DNA from: Scortum barcoo
Taxonomy: Eukaryota > Chordata > Actinopteri > Centrarchiformes > Terapontidae
DNA length: 64,000 nucleotides
Direction of reading: 5' to 3'
Assembly: GCA_023238725.1 (NCBI GenBank)
Contig: CM041551.1
Coordinates: 4,363,259 to 4,427,258 of the forward strand
Part shown: positions 49,401-54,800 of the stretch, piece by piece
How the letters are laid out: each line of letters opens with the position of its first letter
Numbering within the stretch: position 1 is the first letter of the stretch
Notes under the pieces: model-generated
What the model saw: the letters and a program-made list of their open reading frames with translations, nothing else
Databases searched by the model: none
Told to the model about the DNA's origin: nothing
Program-made: the position numbers and the translations under genes

Positions 49401-49635
49401 CTGCTTTTTGTCTTTTTCACTGCTGTCTTCTTCTCTCCTCTCATGTGCGCTGCAGGAGGAGGACTACCAGGAGATGGTGAGAACTGCCCAGACGATGGAG
49501 ACTCAGTATGGCCATCTGTTCGAGAAGGTCATTGTCAATGATGACCTCTCGGCCGCCTTCAGCGAGCTGCGGTTGGCGCTAAAGAAAGTGGAGACGGAGA
49601 CTCACTGGGTTCCAGTCAGCTGGACTCACTCCTGA
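10787..49635 (+). CDS. mpp7: MPP7 (MAGUK p55 subfamily member 7), 3' two-thirds, multi-exon
   Basis: MPP7 is a membrane-associated guanylate kinase scaffold that works with DLG1 and LIN7 at epithelial junctions. The core coding sequence joins 10787-10868, 11385-11470, 12134-12208, 14551-14747, 15421-15485, 30546-30716, 36646-36726, 40149-40242, 42361-42469, 44325-44468 and 49456-49635. This gives 1284 nt, 427 codons plus TGA, with all junctions GT-AG and in phase. Three small optional exons at 22111-22131, 22250-22264 and 23088-23120 would add 23 codons. Domain order is the PDZ C-terminal part, SH3, basic HOOK linker and GK-like domain. The family assignment rests on near-identity, from memory, with vertebrate MPP7 along the whole length, for example KHLFETD, FIEYGEYKGNYYGTS and THWVPVSW. 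It fits MPP7 much better than MPP3, the closest relative. The L27 and early PDZ exons are outside the window or unrecognised. I cannot tell which fish paralogue (mpp7a or mpp7b) this is. Confidence 0.95.
10869..11384 (+). other. mpp7 intron (516 bp)
   Basis: Phase-1 intron between two PDZ exons. The 3' splice site is unusual: the tract before the AG is TG-rich (TTGTGTTTGTGTGTGGTAG) rather than a normal C/T tract. Nothing else stands out. Confidence 0.85.
11385..11470 (+). CDS. mpp7: mpp7 exon: PDZ domain, C-terminal part
   Basis: 86 nt. It completes the split Gly codon and encodes LIHVGDELKEVNGIPVDD then KKPEEIIRIL, ending in phase 0 before donor GTAAGC. The HVGDELxEVNGIPV segment is a hallmark of the MPP PDZ domain. 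The acceptor is GTGTGTGGTAG. Confidence 0.95.
11471..12133 (+). other. mpp7 intron (663 bp)
   Basis: Phase-0 intron with donor GTAAGC and acceptor TGATGTTCAG. It contains a short TG-rich patch near 11509-11537 and no further recognisable element. Confidence 0.88.
12134..12208 (+). CDS. mpp7: mpp7 exon: end of PDZ domain and PDZ-SH3 linker
   Basis: 75 nt, phase 0 at both ends, so it could be skipped without a frameshift. It encodes AQSQGAITFKVVPGVKEE followed by ALNKEPK. AQSQGAITFK is the last PDZ strand, conserved in MPP7. The charged tail leads to the SH3 domain. Donor is GTAGGT. Confidence 0.95.
12209..14550 (+). other. mpp7 intron with Harbinger-like MITE
   Basis: 2.3-kb phase-0 intron. 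The notable content is the 563-bp transposon at 13726-14288, listed separately. The remainder shows no exon or RNA gene that I recognise. Confidence 0.85.
13726..14288. mobile_element. Non-autonomous PIF/Harbinger-like DNA transposon (MITE)
   Basis: 563 bp flanked by direct TAA copies at 13723-13725 and 14289-14291, the 3-bp target duplication typical of PIF/Harbinger. The ends are inverted repeats: TTGCCCTTTTCCACTAG on the left and the complement of CTAGTGCAAAAGGGCCA on the right (15 of 17 match), continued by related GGCTCGGCTC / GAGTCGAGCCGAG motifs. The interior is GC-richer than the surroundings and contains a perfect 20-bp palindrome at 14196-14215. Open frames inside show no recognisable transposase. 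The superfamily call rests on target-site size and end structure, not on a database match. Confidence 0.8.
14551..14747 (+). CDS. mpp7: mpp7 exon: SH3 domain
   Basis: 197 nt after acceptor GTATGTTCAG. It encodes VFMKALFDYDPKDDKAIP, CKEAGLAFKKGSILQIMS, QDDATWWQAKHEGDANPR and AGLIPSKQFQE, ending two bases into an Arg codon before donor GTAAGA. The ALFDY motif, the tandem Trp (ATWWQA) and GLIPS are the standard SH3 landmarks. In MAGUK proteins this SH3 does not mainly bind proline motifs but packs against the GK domain. It matches MPP7 at almost every position I can recall. Confidence 0.97.
14748..15420 (+). other. mpp7 intron (673 bp)
   Basis: Phase-2 intron with a strong C/T tract before the acceptor CTTCTTTCAG. 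No other feature seen. Confidence 0.88.
15421..15485 (+). CDS. mpp7: mpp7 exon: SH3-HOOK linker
   Basis: 65 nt. It completes the split Arg codon (AG/G) and encodes RRFALPRPVATLPFQKNS followed by SRRS, then leaves a single T (phase 1) before donor GTAAGC. It matches the ERRLALRRP region of mammalian MPP7 at its start and diverges afterwards, as expected for a linker. Because it ends with a lone T, the downstream partner decides the next residue: Ser with the exon at 30546, Tyr with the small exon at 22111, or a stop with the small exon at 23088. Confidence 0.93.
16020..16046. repeat. Perfect 11-bp inverted repeat with 5-bp loop
   Basis: CCTTATGATGC and its exact complement GCATCATAAGG are separated by GAGCT. 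It would form a stable hairpin in DNA or RNA. The context is intronic and no known element boundary was seen. Confidence 0.85.
21783..21817. repeat. (ATCT)n(ATTT)n tetranucleotide repeat
   Basis: Three ATCT units run into about five ATTT units, a compound microsatellite. Confidence 0.9.
22111..22131 (+). CDS. mpp7: mpp7 putative cassette microexon 1 (21 nt)
   Basis: 21 nt with a good pyrimidine tract (TTGTCTTTTGTTTTTCTAAG) and consensus donor GTAGGT. It is phase 1 at both ends. With the carried-over T it encodes Y-DVAVEF and leaves a G. It carries two acidic residues and no basic residue. Support comes from splice sites, matching phase and its placement with two further in-frame small exons. 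The mammalian MPP7 sequence I remember joins the flanking exons directly, so this exon is probably optional or fish-specific in use. Confidence 0.68.
22132..22249 (+). other. 118-nt intron between microexons 1 and 2
   Basis: Very short intron with donor GTAGGT and acceptor CATTCACAG. A TGC trinucleotide lies about 18 nt before the acceptor. Its shortness suggests that microexons 1 and 2 are recognised together. Confidence 0.6.
22250..22264 (+). CDS. mpp7: mpp7 putative cassette microexon 2 (15 nt)
   Basis: 15 nt (CTGAGGAGATCGAAG) between acceptor CATTCACAG and donor GTACTG, phase 1 at both ends. After the G from microexon 1 it reads AEEIE and leaves a G, adding three Glu residues. Exons this short are typical of microexons that depend on dedicated splicing factors. 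On its own it could be chance, but the compatible phase and neighbours raise confidence. Confidence 0.65.
22265..23087 (+). other. mpp7 intron (823 bp) between microexons 2 and 3
   Basis: Phase-1 intron ending in a strong pyrimidine-rich 3' splice site (CTTTCTCTTCTCATCACCAG). No repeat or RNA gene seen. Confidence 0.6.
23088..23120 (+). CDS. mpp7: mpp7 putative cassette microexon 3 (33 nt)
   Basis: 33 nt with donor GTGAGA, phase 1 at both ends. With the G carried from microexon 1 or 2 it encodes EDTDYSSGFHL, and the final G joins CT of the next exon to give Ala, so the junction reads SSGFHLAGFRRSFRL. From memory, MPP3 has a similar stretch at this place (GHYVAGLRRSFRL), which supports an ancestral exon. 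If spliced directly to the exon ending at 15485, the junction codon becomes TAG. Confidence 0.7.
   Translation, partial: RTPTIVADST
24827..24875. repeat. (ACAG)n followed by (GGAT)n-like repeat
   Basis: About six perfect CAGA/ACAG units run into imperfect GGAT units, a compound tetranucleotide microsatellite. Confidence 0.88.
25427..25450. repeat. (TG)12 microsatellite
   Basis: Twelve uninterrupted TG units. Confidence 0.95.
27395..27440. repeat. (GA)n and (GT)10 microsatellite pair
   Basis: A GA-rich run near 27395-27415 is followed by ten GT units at 27421-27440. Confidence 0.88.
27930..27973 (+). other. G-run cluster, candidate G-quadruplex
   Basis: Four or more runs of at least three G (GGGG, GGGG, a ten-G run, GGGG, GGG) separated by short spacers within 44 nt on the transcribed sense strand. 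The primary sequence satisfies the usual quadruplex pattern. Formation is not shown. Confidence 0.6.
29087..29728. mobile_element. hAT-superfamily non-autonomous element, interrupted by a nested insertion
   Basis: Begins TAGGGCTGGGGCGATTCATC and ends TTAGGTGCAGCCCTA, short inverted ends of the TAGGGCTG / CAGCCCTA type found in hAT elements. It is flanked by perfect 8-bp direct copies GTCATGAA at 29079-29086 and 29729-29736, the hallmark target duplication of hAT insertions. The interior near the right end is rich in TCGAT/ATCGA motifs. A second element sits at 29123-29545. No transposase is left. Without the inner insertion the element is only about 220 bp, so it is a MITE. Confidence 0.88.
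29123..29545. mobile_element. Nested TA-flanked element (Tc1/mariner or pogo-like MITE)
   Basis: Ends CAGTGATCCC on the left and the complement of GGGATTACTG on the right (9 of 10 bases match), each next to TA at 29121-29122 and 29546-29547, as expected for TA-targeting mariner/pogo elements. Internal CCGCGA/TATCGCG-like motifs near the right end (GCGATATAGCGAGG) resemble ends of such elements in vertebrates. The body is AT-rich and non-coding. It interrupts the hAT element and is therefore younger. Confidence 0.75.
30461..30478. repeat. Short (TG)9 run close to the 3' splice site
   Basis: Nine TG units about 70 nt before the acceptor of the HOOK exon. Confidence 0.85.
30546..30716 (+). CDS. 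mpp7: mpp7 exon: HOOK region and start of GK domain
   Basis: 171 nt after acceptor CCCAACCTCCAG, phase 1 at both ends. It encodes GFRRSFRLSRRDKKTNKS, MYECKKSEMYDMADVPTY, EEVTSYRRQSGAKH and RLVVLVG. The polybasic FRRSFRLSRRDKK segment is the HOOK motif, which in p55-type MAGUKs binds protein 4.1 and calmodulin-type partners. PTYEEV starts the part that packs with SH3, and RLVVLVG is the first strand of the GK fold. Donor is GTGAGT. Together with the exon at 15421 it identifies MPP7 rather than MPP3. Confidence 0.97.
   Translation: MGSGEVSVSAGGTKRPTSPCTSARRAKCTTWLTCPRTRRSPRTAGRAELNTGWWSS
30717..36645 (+). other. mpp7 intron (5.9 kb)
   Basis: Phase-1 intron. It includes a GC-rich patch near 33225-33320 and a LINE-tail-like repeat at 35738-36075. 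No exon or RNA gene recognised elsewhere. Confidence 0.8.
35738..36075 (-). mobile_element. 3' end of a teleost non-LTR retroelement (LINE/SINE tail)
   Basis: Starts with AGATAAGATAAAACTTCATT followed by GATCCAGAGGGAAAATTC. I recognise this as the common teleost motif (ttattgatccc-agggaaattc preceded by AGATA repeats) that marks the tail of non-LTR elements inserted in reverse. The following 300 bp are AT-rich and non-coding. The boundary on the right is uncertain. The family assignment is from memory. Confidence 0.6.
36646..36726 (+). CDS. mpp7: mpp7 exon: GK domain, P-loop region
   Basis: 81 nt, phase 1 at both ends, acceptor TTTGTTTTTGTGTAG, donor GTAAGT. It encodes PTGVGLNELKRKLLISDP then QHFSVTIP. 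With the previous exon the loop reads GPTGVGLNE. In active guanylate kinases this is GxxGxGK(S/T). Here the lysine is replaced, which fits the known loss of nucleotide phosphotransfer in MAGUK GK domains, used instead as protein-binding modules. Confidence 0.95.
36727..40148 (+). other. mpp7 intron (3.4 kb)
   Basis: Phase-1 intron with several homopolymer runs: T-rich near 37236-37271, poly-T at about 38315-38331, and T then G at about 38600-38621. An open stretch near 39443-39566 has AG and GT at its borders but the wrong end phase. Confidence 0.82.
40149..40242 (+). CDS. mpp7: mpp7 exon: GK domain, GMP-binding subdomain start
   Basis: 94 nt after acceptor TGCTCTCTCTCAG. It encodes (H)TSRAKRNQETDGVEYHF then VSKHLFETDIHNN and leaves AA of a Lys codon before donor GTAGGG. 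The TTRxxR...GVEYxF pattern is the conserved GK substrate-side motif. Splitting Lys as AA/G places the donor so that a read-through transcript would hit TAG at once. Confidence 0.95.
40243..42360 (+). other. mpp7 intron (2.1 kb)
   Basis: Phase-2 intron with a long pyrimidine-rich 3' splice site. Nothing else recognised. Confidence 0.85.
42361..42469 (+). CDS. mpp7: mpp7 exon: GK domain, central part
   Basis: 109 nt after acceptor CTCATCTTTCAG. It completes Lys and encodes FIEYGEYKGNYYGTSLDS, IRSVLSKNKVCLLDVQPH, ending in phase 0 before donor GTGAGT. The EYGEYKGNYYGTS segment carries the conserved GMP-pocket residues and KVCLLDV is the next core strand. Near-identical to MPP7 in other vertebrates. 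Confidence 0.97.
43508..43615. mobile_element. Probable hAT (Charlie-like) transposon end
   Basis: Begins with AGTGGGTCCCAACCTTTTTG, close to the cAGTGGTTCCCAAaCTTTTTG terminus shared by many vertebrate hAT elements and their MITEs. No matching opposite end or target duplication was found, so this is a fragment. Confidence 0.5.
43730..44130. repeat. Dispersed teleost repeat (TTAGCATG-rich type)
   Basis: Contains GACATTGACATTCCCAGCAG, CAGCTATACTTTGTGTTACG, multiple TTAGC units and a terminal CAGCCTCACAGAACAGCTAA followed by CATGGCTGTAGAGTC. I recognise this order from a very common percomorph-fish interspersed repeat, which supports the taxonomic placement. Class and full length are uncertain. 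Confidence 0.6.
44325..44468 (+). CDS. mpp7: mpp7 exon: GK domain, lid region
   Basis: 144 nt, phase 0 at both ends, after acceptor TTTCTCTGTTCAG and before donor GTGAGA. It encodes TIKHLRTAEFKPYVVLVK, PPSIERLRETRKNAKVIS and SKDDKGTAKPFT. The FKPYVVxVKPPSIERLRETR stretch is a hallmark of the MPP7 GK domain. Read-through of the donor stays open for 12 codons (ending VYFSH) before TGA at 44505-44507. Confidence 0.97.
46067..46109. repeat. (CA)n microsatellite with TCTC interruption
   Basis: CA run broken by CTCTCTC in the middle. Confidence 0.93.
46917..46936. repeat. (TG)10 microsatellite
   Basis: About ten TG units. Confidence 0.9.
47003..47400 (-). mobile_element. LINE 3' end fragment, minus strand
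   Basis: On the minus strand, around 47345-47270, the sequence reads EKKSTRDSFIPAAIRLLNFH. I recognise the SFIPxAIRLLN motif as the very C-terminus of fish non-LTR reverse transcriptase ORFs (L2/Rex-like), followed by a stop. The 3' UTR then runs down to TTTATTGTCCCATAAGG at 47003-47020, seen here as its reverse complement. Upstream coding sequence is missing (5' truncation), as is usual for LINE copies. Confidence 0.7.
48248..48271. repeat. (TG)12 microsatellite
   Basis: About twelve TG units. Confidence 0.92.
49456..49635 (+). CDS. mpp7: mpp7 terminal coding exon: GK C-terminus and stop
   Basis: 180 nt including TGA at 49633-49635, acceptor CATGTGCGCTGCAG. It encodes EEDYQEMVRTAQTMETQY, GHLFEKVIVNDDLSAAFS, ELRLALKKVETETHWVPV and SWTHS. 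The QYGHLFEKVIVNDDL helix/strand pair and the THWVPVSW end are conserved across p55 MAGUKs. The end point agrees with the known MPP7 C-terminus (VSWLHS in human), so the protein is complete at this end. Confidence 0.98.
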   Translation, partial: EEDYQEMVRTAQTMETQYGHLFEKVIVNDDLSAAFSELRLALKKVETETHWVPVSWTHS

Positions 49636-49736
49636 GACCCACACAGACTGTTAAAGGAGAAAAGGGAAGGGCTTTCAAAAATATGCAGGTTTTATCTTTC
49701 TTTGTCTGCTGTGTCTGGTGTAGGGGGGAAAAGGGG

Positions 49737-49742
49737 AATAAA
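49737..49742 (+). terminator. Proximal poly(A) signal AATAAA
   Basis: Canonical hexamer about 100 nt after the stop, with GT-containing sequence (GACTGTGTCACC) some 20 nt further on. Confidence 0.5.
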
Positions 49743-51011
49743 ACAAGAAAGCGCCAGACGACTGTGTCACCATACCTGGGCCGCACAGAGCTAAAAATAA
49801 GCTTTTGCCTGGGATCAGGTTGGATTTAGACCCCGGCTGCGGTCTGGATGTGGATCTCCAGGTCTGACCAGATCTGACAAGGTTGAGGCTAAGGGCGCCT
49901 GTCCAGTATACGAGCCTTGGACATTGATCTGGGTCTCGGTCTGGGTCACGATTTGGAGCTTTTTGGTCCAAACCAGAAATGTGGAACGAGCCTGGACCAT
50001 CACAGCACCAGCAGTCCTGCCAACACGTCAGCAACCACGCCAACCAGGACTCCGTCTTTAGTGTGTTTATAACATTAGACCATTAGAAACCAAAGGGATT
50101 GACATATTTCTTCTTGGTGGACAACTTACATGCTAATGTCTGTAAAAAAAAAAAAAACCTCTGTGGGGAAAAAGGGGAGAAAAGAAAACATATTTGCCTT
50201 CTGTCTTACTATATTTCTCTGCTTCAGTAATGCTTCCATGACTGTTCCTCCAAACAAAACACTGTCAGGTACACTCTCAAGAAAGTGTGATTTTATTTAA
50301 GAGAAATTAATATATTTTCTAATATCCTCCAGTTTTTTTTTCTTTGCATACATTTTCTATACATATCTTGACTTTTGGAAGCAACCTGATCTCCTCTGAA
50401 AGCTTTTTACACCAGAGGCGTCTCTTCTTTCAGTCAAATGTTTTGATTTTATCACCCTAGTCTAGTTTTCCTCCTCTGAAGCACATAGAGAGCCATTTTA
50501 TTTAGGTGTTATATATTCCATTTAGGAGCATTTTGAAAAGCCACCCCTCACATGAAGGTGCCCAGCATAACAGCTCTGCCATTTAAAGTCCCAGAACTGG
50601 ACACTTTTGGCTGTCTGTTAGAAGAAAATGTTCACAATTGTGTTTTATTAGGGTGGAGTCTTTATTTTTATTCACATAAAATGGCTTCAGCAAGGCTGCT
50701 AATAGAGGGTCCACAGCACACTTCCAGGATTTTAACTCGGAGAAATGCTAAGTAGCCGCTCCTGACTTTATGAGCATTAGAAGTTTATTGCTAATTTGAG
50801 TCTCCCATTCCCAGTCTAACTTACTCAGTTTTTACCCAGTACTTTTCTTTATTACGCTTCTATCATAGACAGGCTTAACTTCAATTTCTGGGACTCTGAT
50901 TTTCAGAGCTAGTCATTAACTCTTACTGTATAATTAACATTAACGATGTTACAGCTCTGGTTCTTTACTGCTAATGTGGTGAAAACCTGACCAAGAGAAG
51001 TATTTTACAGT

Positions 51012-51437
51012 CTAAAGGAAAAGTGAAGAGAGTTAGATGAGAAAATCTACACCACTTTCATTTATAAATATATATATATATATATTTTTTAGAGAGATTT
51101 AGAGCTAAGCGGTAATTAGCATTGTTTAGCATAAAGTCTGGACACAGGGGACACAGCTAGCTTGGCTCCATTCAGAGTTTAAAATTATGTTACTTGCACG
51201 TCTAAAGTTGCAGCTTTATGAACTTACTGTCTCTGAATAAGATATTTGTATATTTAAAGGTGCTGCTGCGCATATTGTTTATTAGTTTGGAGAGAGAGCT
51301 AATGTTTTTTTTCTCCTGCTTTGGGTCCGTATGCTAAGCTAATAATCTTCAAGCTGAAACTCTGTTCCTAACATACAAAAATGGGAGTGGTATCGATCTC
51401 TCATTGAACTCCTGGCAAGAAAGCCAATAACTTTAAA
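51012..51437. repeat. Fold-back teleost repeat with inverted ends
   Basis: The left arm near 51028-51061 (GAGTTAGATGAGAAAATCTA then CACCACTTTCAT) is the inverted counterpart of the right arm near 51381-51416 (ATGGGAGTGGTATCGATCTC then TCATTGAACTCCTGGC). Between them are TTTAGCATAAAGTCTGGACA and CTAGCTTGGCTC blocks and a later TATGCTAAGCTAA, which I recognise from an abundant percomorph interspersed repeat. Arms are imperfect. It probably derives from a MITE-like or SINE-like element. Confidence 0.7.
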
Positions 51438-51866
51438 TAACTGGCCACAGTAGCCTACTGTATGAATCCTCTGATTTTCTTTTCTCACACACCAGCTGTA
51501 TGTCCAGCTCAGGTTGCATCGGCCAGATTTTTTTGTGTTCATTTATTTTACCATTTCTACTTACTATGATATTTATATATTTTATTTCTGTCCACTTTTT
51601 GAAAAGGGTTTATGCTGTTGGGTGATGAAACAAATTTTACTTATACCACCATACCACGCCCAAGTTTTTAAATTCATTTTAGGATCACAACTTCCCTCTT
51701 TAGATCTTATTTTACTTGTTCATCTGTTCATATCTTACTCCTCTTTTATTGTTCAGAATCAGAATTGTACAGTCTCCAGAAATTTTTTTTTTTTCTGTAA
51801 ATGAAATGCTGTTTGCGAGGCAAGTTGTATGAATTTACATTATTCTTGATAACTGCTACATTTTAT

Positions 51867-51872
51867 ATTAAA
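51867..51872 (+). terminator. Distal poly(A) signal ATTAAA
   Basis: The common variant hexamer in AT-rich DNA, after which the composition changes. It is the best candidate for the end of a long 3' UTR. Confidence 0.45.
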
Positions 51873-51890
51873 GAAAATCCAACTACACTT

Positions 51891-54800
51891 CCAAAGCCTT
51901 ACGTTATTTCATGTCTCAAACTGGGCAAAGTCTGAGAGCAGTGATGTGTGAGGTGGAACGCTATGAGAAAAGTATTCCAGTGTTTCTGGGACCTGTGCCC
52001 TTGAGTGCCATTCACATCTATCTTTGTTCAGTTTTGTGAAAAATATTCCAGCAACATCTTTCAGCTGCTTCACTAAAGTTCGCTCCAGAGTGCACAGTTG
52101 TGTAAACAGAGCTGACACCTCTCGTGCTGTAAATGACAGTGCTACAGAGTCAGTCACTGGCTGTTTTTCTCACCGATGGGACAATATTATTTTTCACACA
52201 CTGCAATCACCTTCAATTAATGAATTTCAGTTGCTATTTGGCTTCCTAGTGGCTCAGTCGGCCTGTGTCTCTAAAAAATAACAATCTGTCACCGCAGATT
52301 TTCACACAACTGTGATTGTGGTCAGAAACTATTTGTCATCATCTTAAGTGCAGTTATCTTAAGCCAGGGTTCTCCCAATATTTAGTACAAATTTCCAGAA
52401 AATTTGCAAAAGAAAATGCAGATGAATGTGCATTTCGATCTACTACTGTTACATGGCAGGTGGACATGCACCTTAAGTTGTCAGCTGGACATCAGGATTG
52501 AGAATGAGCTCCTCAAGGAGAAACTGTGTTTTTGCTGGATCAGGACTGAAGGAACAGGCCTGAACCCAGTGACTGCTGAAACCACCAGAGCAGTGCAGCC
52601 CAATTAAACCCCAGTGTCCTGCTACAGCTGTACGCCAAATTACTAACTCAGATGTCACAGGACCTTTGAAAACAGTGGCTCTCTGCGAATATGGGGGGGG
52701 GGTAAAAGGGGGCTCTTGCGGAGCTCTTGAGAAGCCCAGCCTCCAACCAGCAACCCACTGGAGGATTCAACAGGCCCCCGCTTGATGAAGTTCCAAAAAA
52801 ATCCCCCAACGGTCCAAATCAGGTCGCCTAACCTTCACATTTCCTTTTTTCCACAGTGCTCAATTTGATGGCAGTGGGGAGAGAAGGGGGAGGTGGTTTA
52901 CAGCCGAGGTGGAGGAGGAGGTAACGGCGCTCACTCAGGTCGAAGAGAGGAACCAGTTACTCCACGTCTCGCTCTTTCTTCTCTCACTCAGTCTTTCTTC
53001 TTAATTAGGATAACAGAGTGATGGGGGGGGGGGGGGCTCAGAGGGCTGCCGACTTTACGTACAGGAACATGGTGCTGGCCCATCGTACCTTCTGAGCTAA
53101 GGCAGGTTGAGTTAGTGAACAAAGTTTTCCCTTTCCAAAAGTCGTCAAGCTCAATGATCCATGTTTAACATAAGACAAACGCCACCCCACGTTGACCCGG
53201 GTAGTTCAGTAGTTGAAGGAACAGGGACAAGACATTCTGGAGGCTCTAAGTGAGTATAAGTCAACCCCATGTCCTCTCACATCATAATGCTAAGGTTGGA
53301 CAAGTACTCAGGACCTTTTTTTTTTTTACCAGCGATCTCATGTGTGTCCCCTGACTCAGATTTGAAGGAGCCAAACGTAGCTGGTGCCACCTCCTCCGTC
53401 TCCAGTGTTTGAATCTTGAGTCATTCCTCTGAGATGTTTTTTCCCACTCCACAGCTCAACCCATTATACTCAGGCCCACGTCTTCATTCACCTACTATCT
53501 CATCCCTGCAGGTTTTTCCTTGTGTTTATTTGACTCCGTCTGACTTAAGATTTCACAGGGTGTCAAGCTGTGTTTTGAGAGCGCTCCGATCGCCCTCGAG
53601 GGGAGTGACGCCCCTTTCACTCCCGCGGCATTTCTCTGTAACAAATGATGAGCGCATGATTCGGTGTCATCCGAGGTAGTGATGGACATCCTGTTTTGCT
53701 TCTTGGCTCCTTGACGTGTCATCAGCCTGCGCCTTAAGGAACCCCACGCTATTGTCGGGGTGATGGGAGCGTTACATCAGCCCGGATGCTGGGCCTTCAT
53801 TCGCTTTCAGCTGAGGATGACAGAAACACATGTTCGCAGATTAGGTTTCTCCTAACATGGATAACGAAGGGGATAGGATTTGGCCACATATGCCAAGGTA
53901 CTTTAGATGAGTGATGATGTAAGACTGAAAAATACTATGTGTGTACATTTGGGCCTGTGTGTGCGATGACGAAACACAACAGTATTTCTTTAAGTAAGTA
54001 GTAGCAAAATAAGAGACACTTTCATAAATCTTCATGTAGTTGTATAAAAGTCTGCCTGCAGGCCCTGACTGATTTAAGATAACAAATCCCTCTCTCTCTT
54101 CATTCATCTCTCCGTCATCCTTTGAAAAGCGAGCTGCCGTGTGTGTCAAGGCCGAGTGATGGCCGCTCACCAAATCAAAGACCCTCTCTCCGTCTACTCC
54201 CCTTTCCTTACGATGACTGTAATAGTTTAGCAGAAAACATTAAGAATCAGAAGATTTATAGTAACATTCAACTTTTATCTCTGATCCCCAAGATTAATGT
54301 AGCTCTGCAGTTAGGTCCCATCAATCGCTCTCTTTCTTGTCCTTTTGATGTATTTATTTTCATGTCCATAAATTCAATGCGTTAGCTGAACCCATTGTTA
54401 AGGAGATGAGGGCCAAGCAGGGCAATGGGCCGAGCAGACGAACAAGGGGGTTTAAGTTGTGGAAAAGTCAGAAAACGCGTCCTGGTCCTGCCCTGGTACC
54501 ACTGACATGTCGTAGGGTTTCCTACAACACCCCCATGACGCATTTCGGAAACCATTAAAGCAAAATGTCTATGTCTAATGTTACCATAAAGGCTACAATC
54601 ATTTTGATTTACTACGTTAAAATGGCAGCATCAGGGCCAATATCCTGAACGAGGCTCAATGAGATAAGACAAATTGTACATCATGCACATTAAAGGCAGG
54701 GTAAGAATGCGGCCCAGGCTCCTGCTGAGATTTCTCGTCTTTTTCATGAGCGCTCGTCTTGAATGGGCCCTCACTTCTCCTCCTGCATTCTGCTCTCCTG

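Larger units (their letters stand above)
44469..49455 (+). other. mpp7 last intron (5.0 kb), repeat-bearing
   Basis: Phase-0 intron. It holds a CA microsatellite at 46067-46109, a TG run at 46917-46936, a LINE 3' end on the minus strand at 47003-47400 and a TG run at 48248-48271. A second possible retroelement tail lies near 45500-45600. No exon recognised. Confidence 0.8.
49636..51890 (+). other. mpp7: mpp7 3' UTR (extent inferred)
   Basis: Non-coding sequence after the stop. A canonical AATAAA lies at 49737-49742, only about 100 nt after the stop codon, and an ATTAAA at 51867-51872 fits a distal poly(A) site, giving alternative UTRs of about 0.12 and 2.25 kb. The long form would include AU-rich stretches and the fold-back repeat at 51012-51437. 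The extent is an inference from signals alone. Confidence 0.55.

Noticed and set aside
53190..53290. tRNA-like A-box (GGGTAGTTCAGTAGTTG) suggesting a tRNA-derived SINE
   Set aside because: No convincing B-box at the right spacing and no A-rich or repeat tail. One box match is expected by chance.
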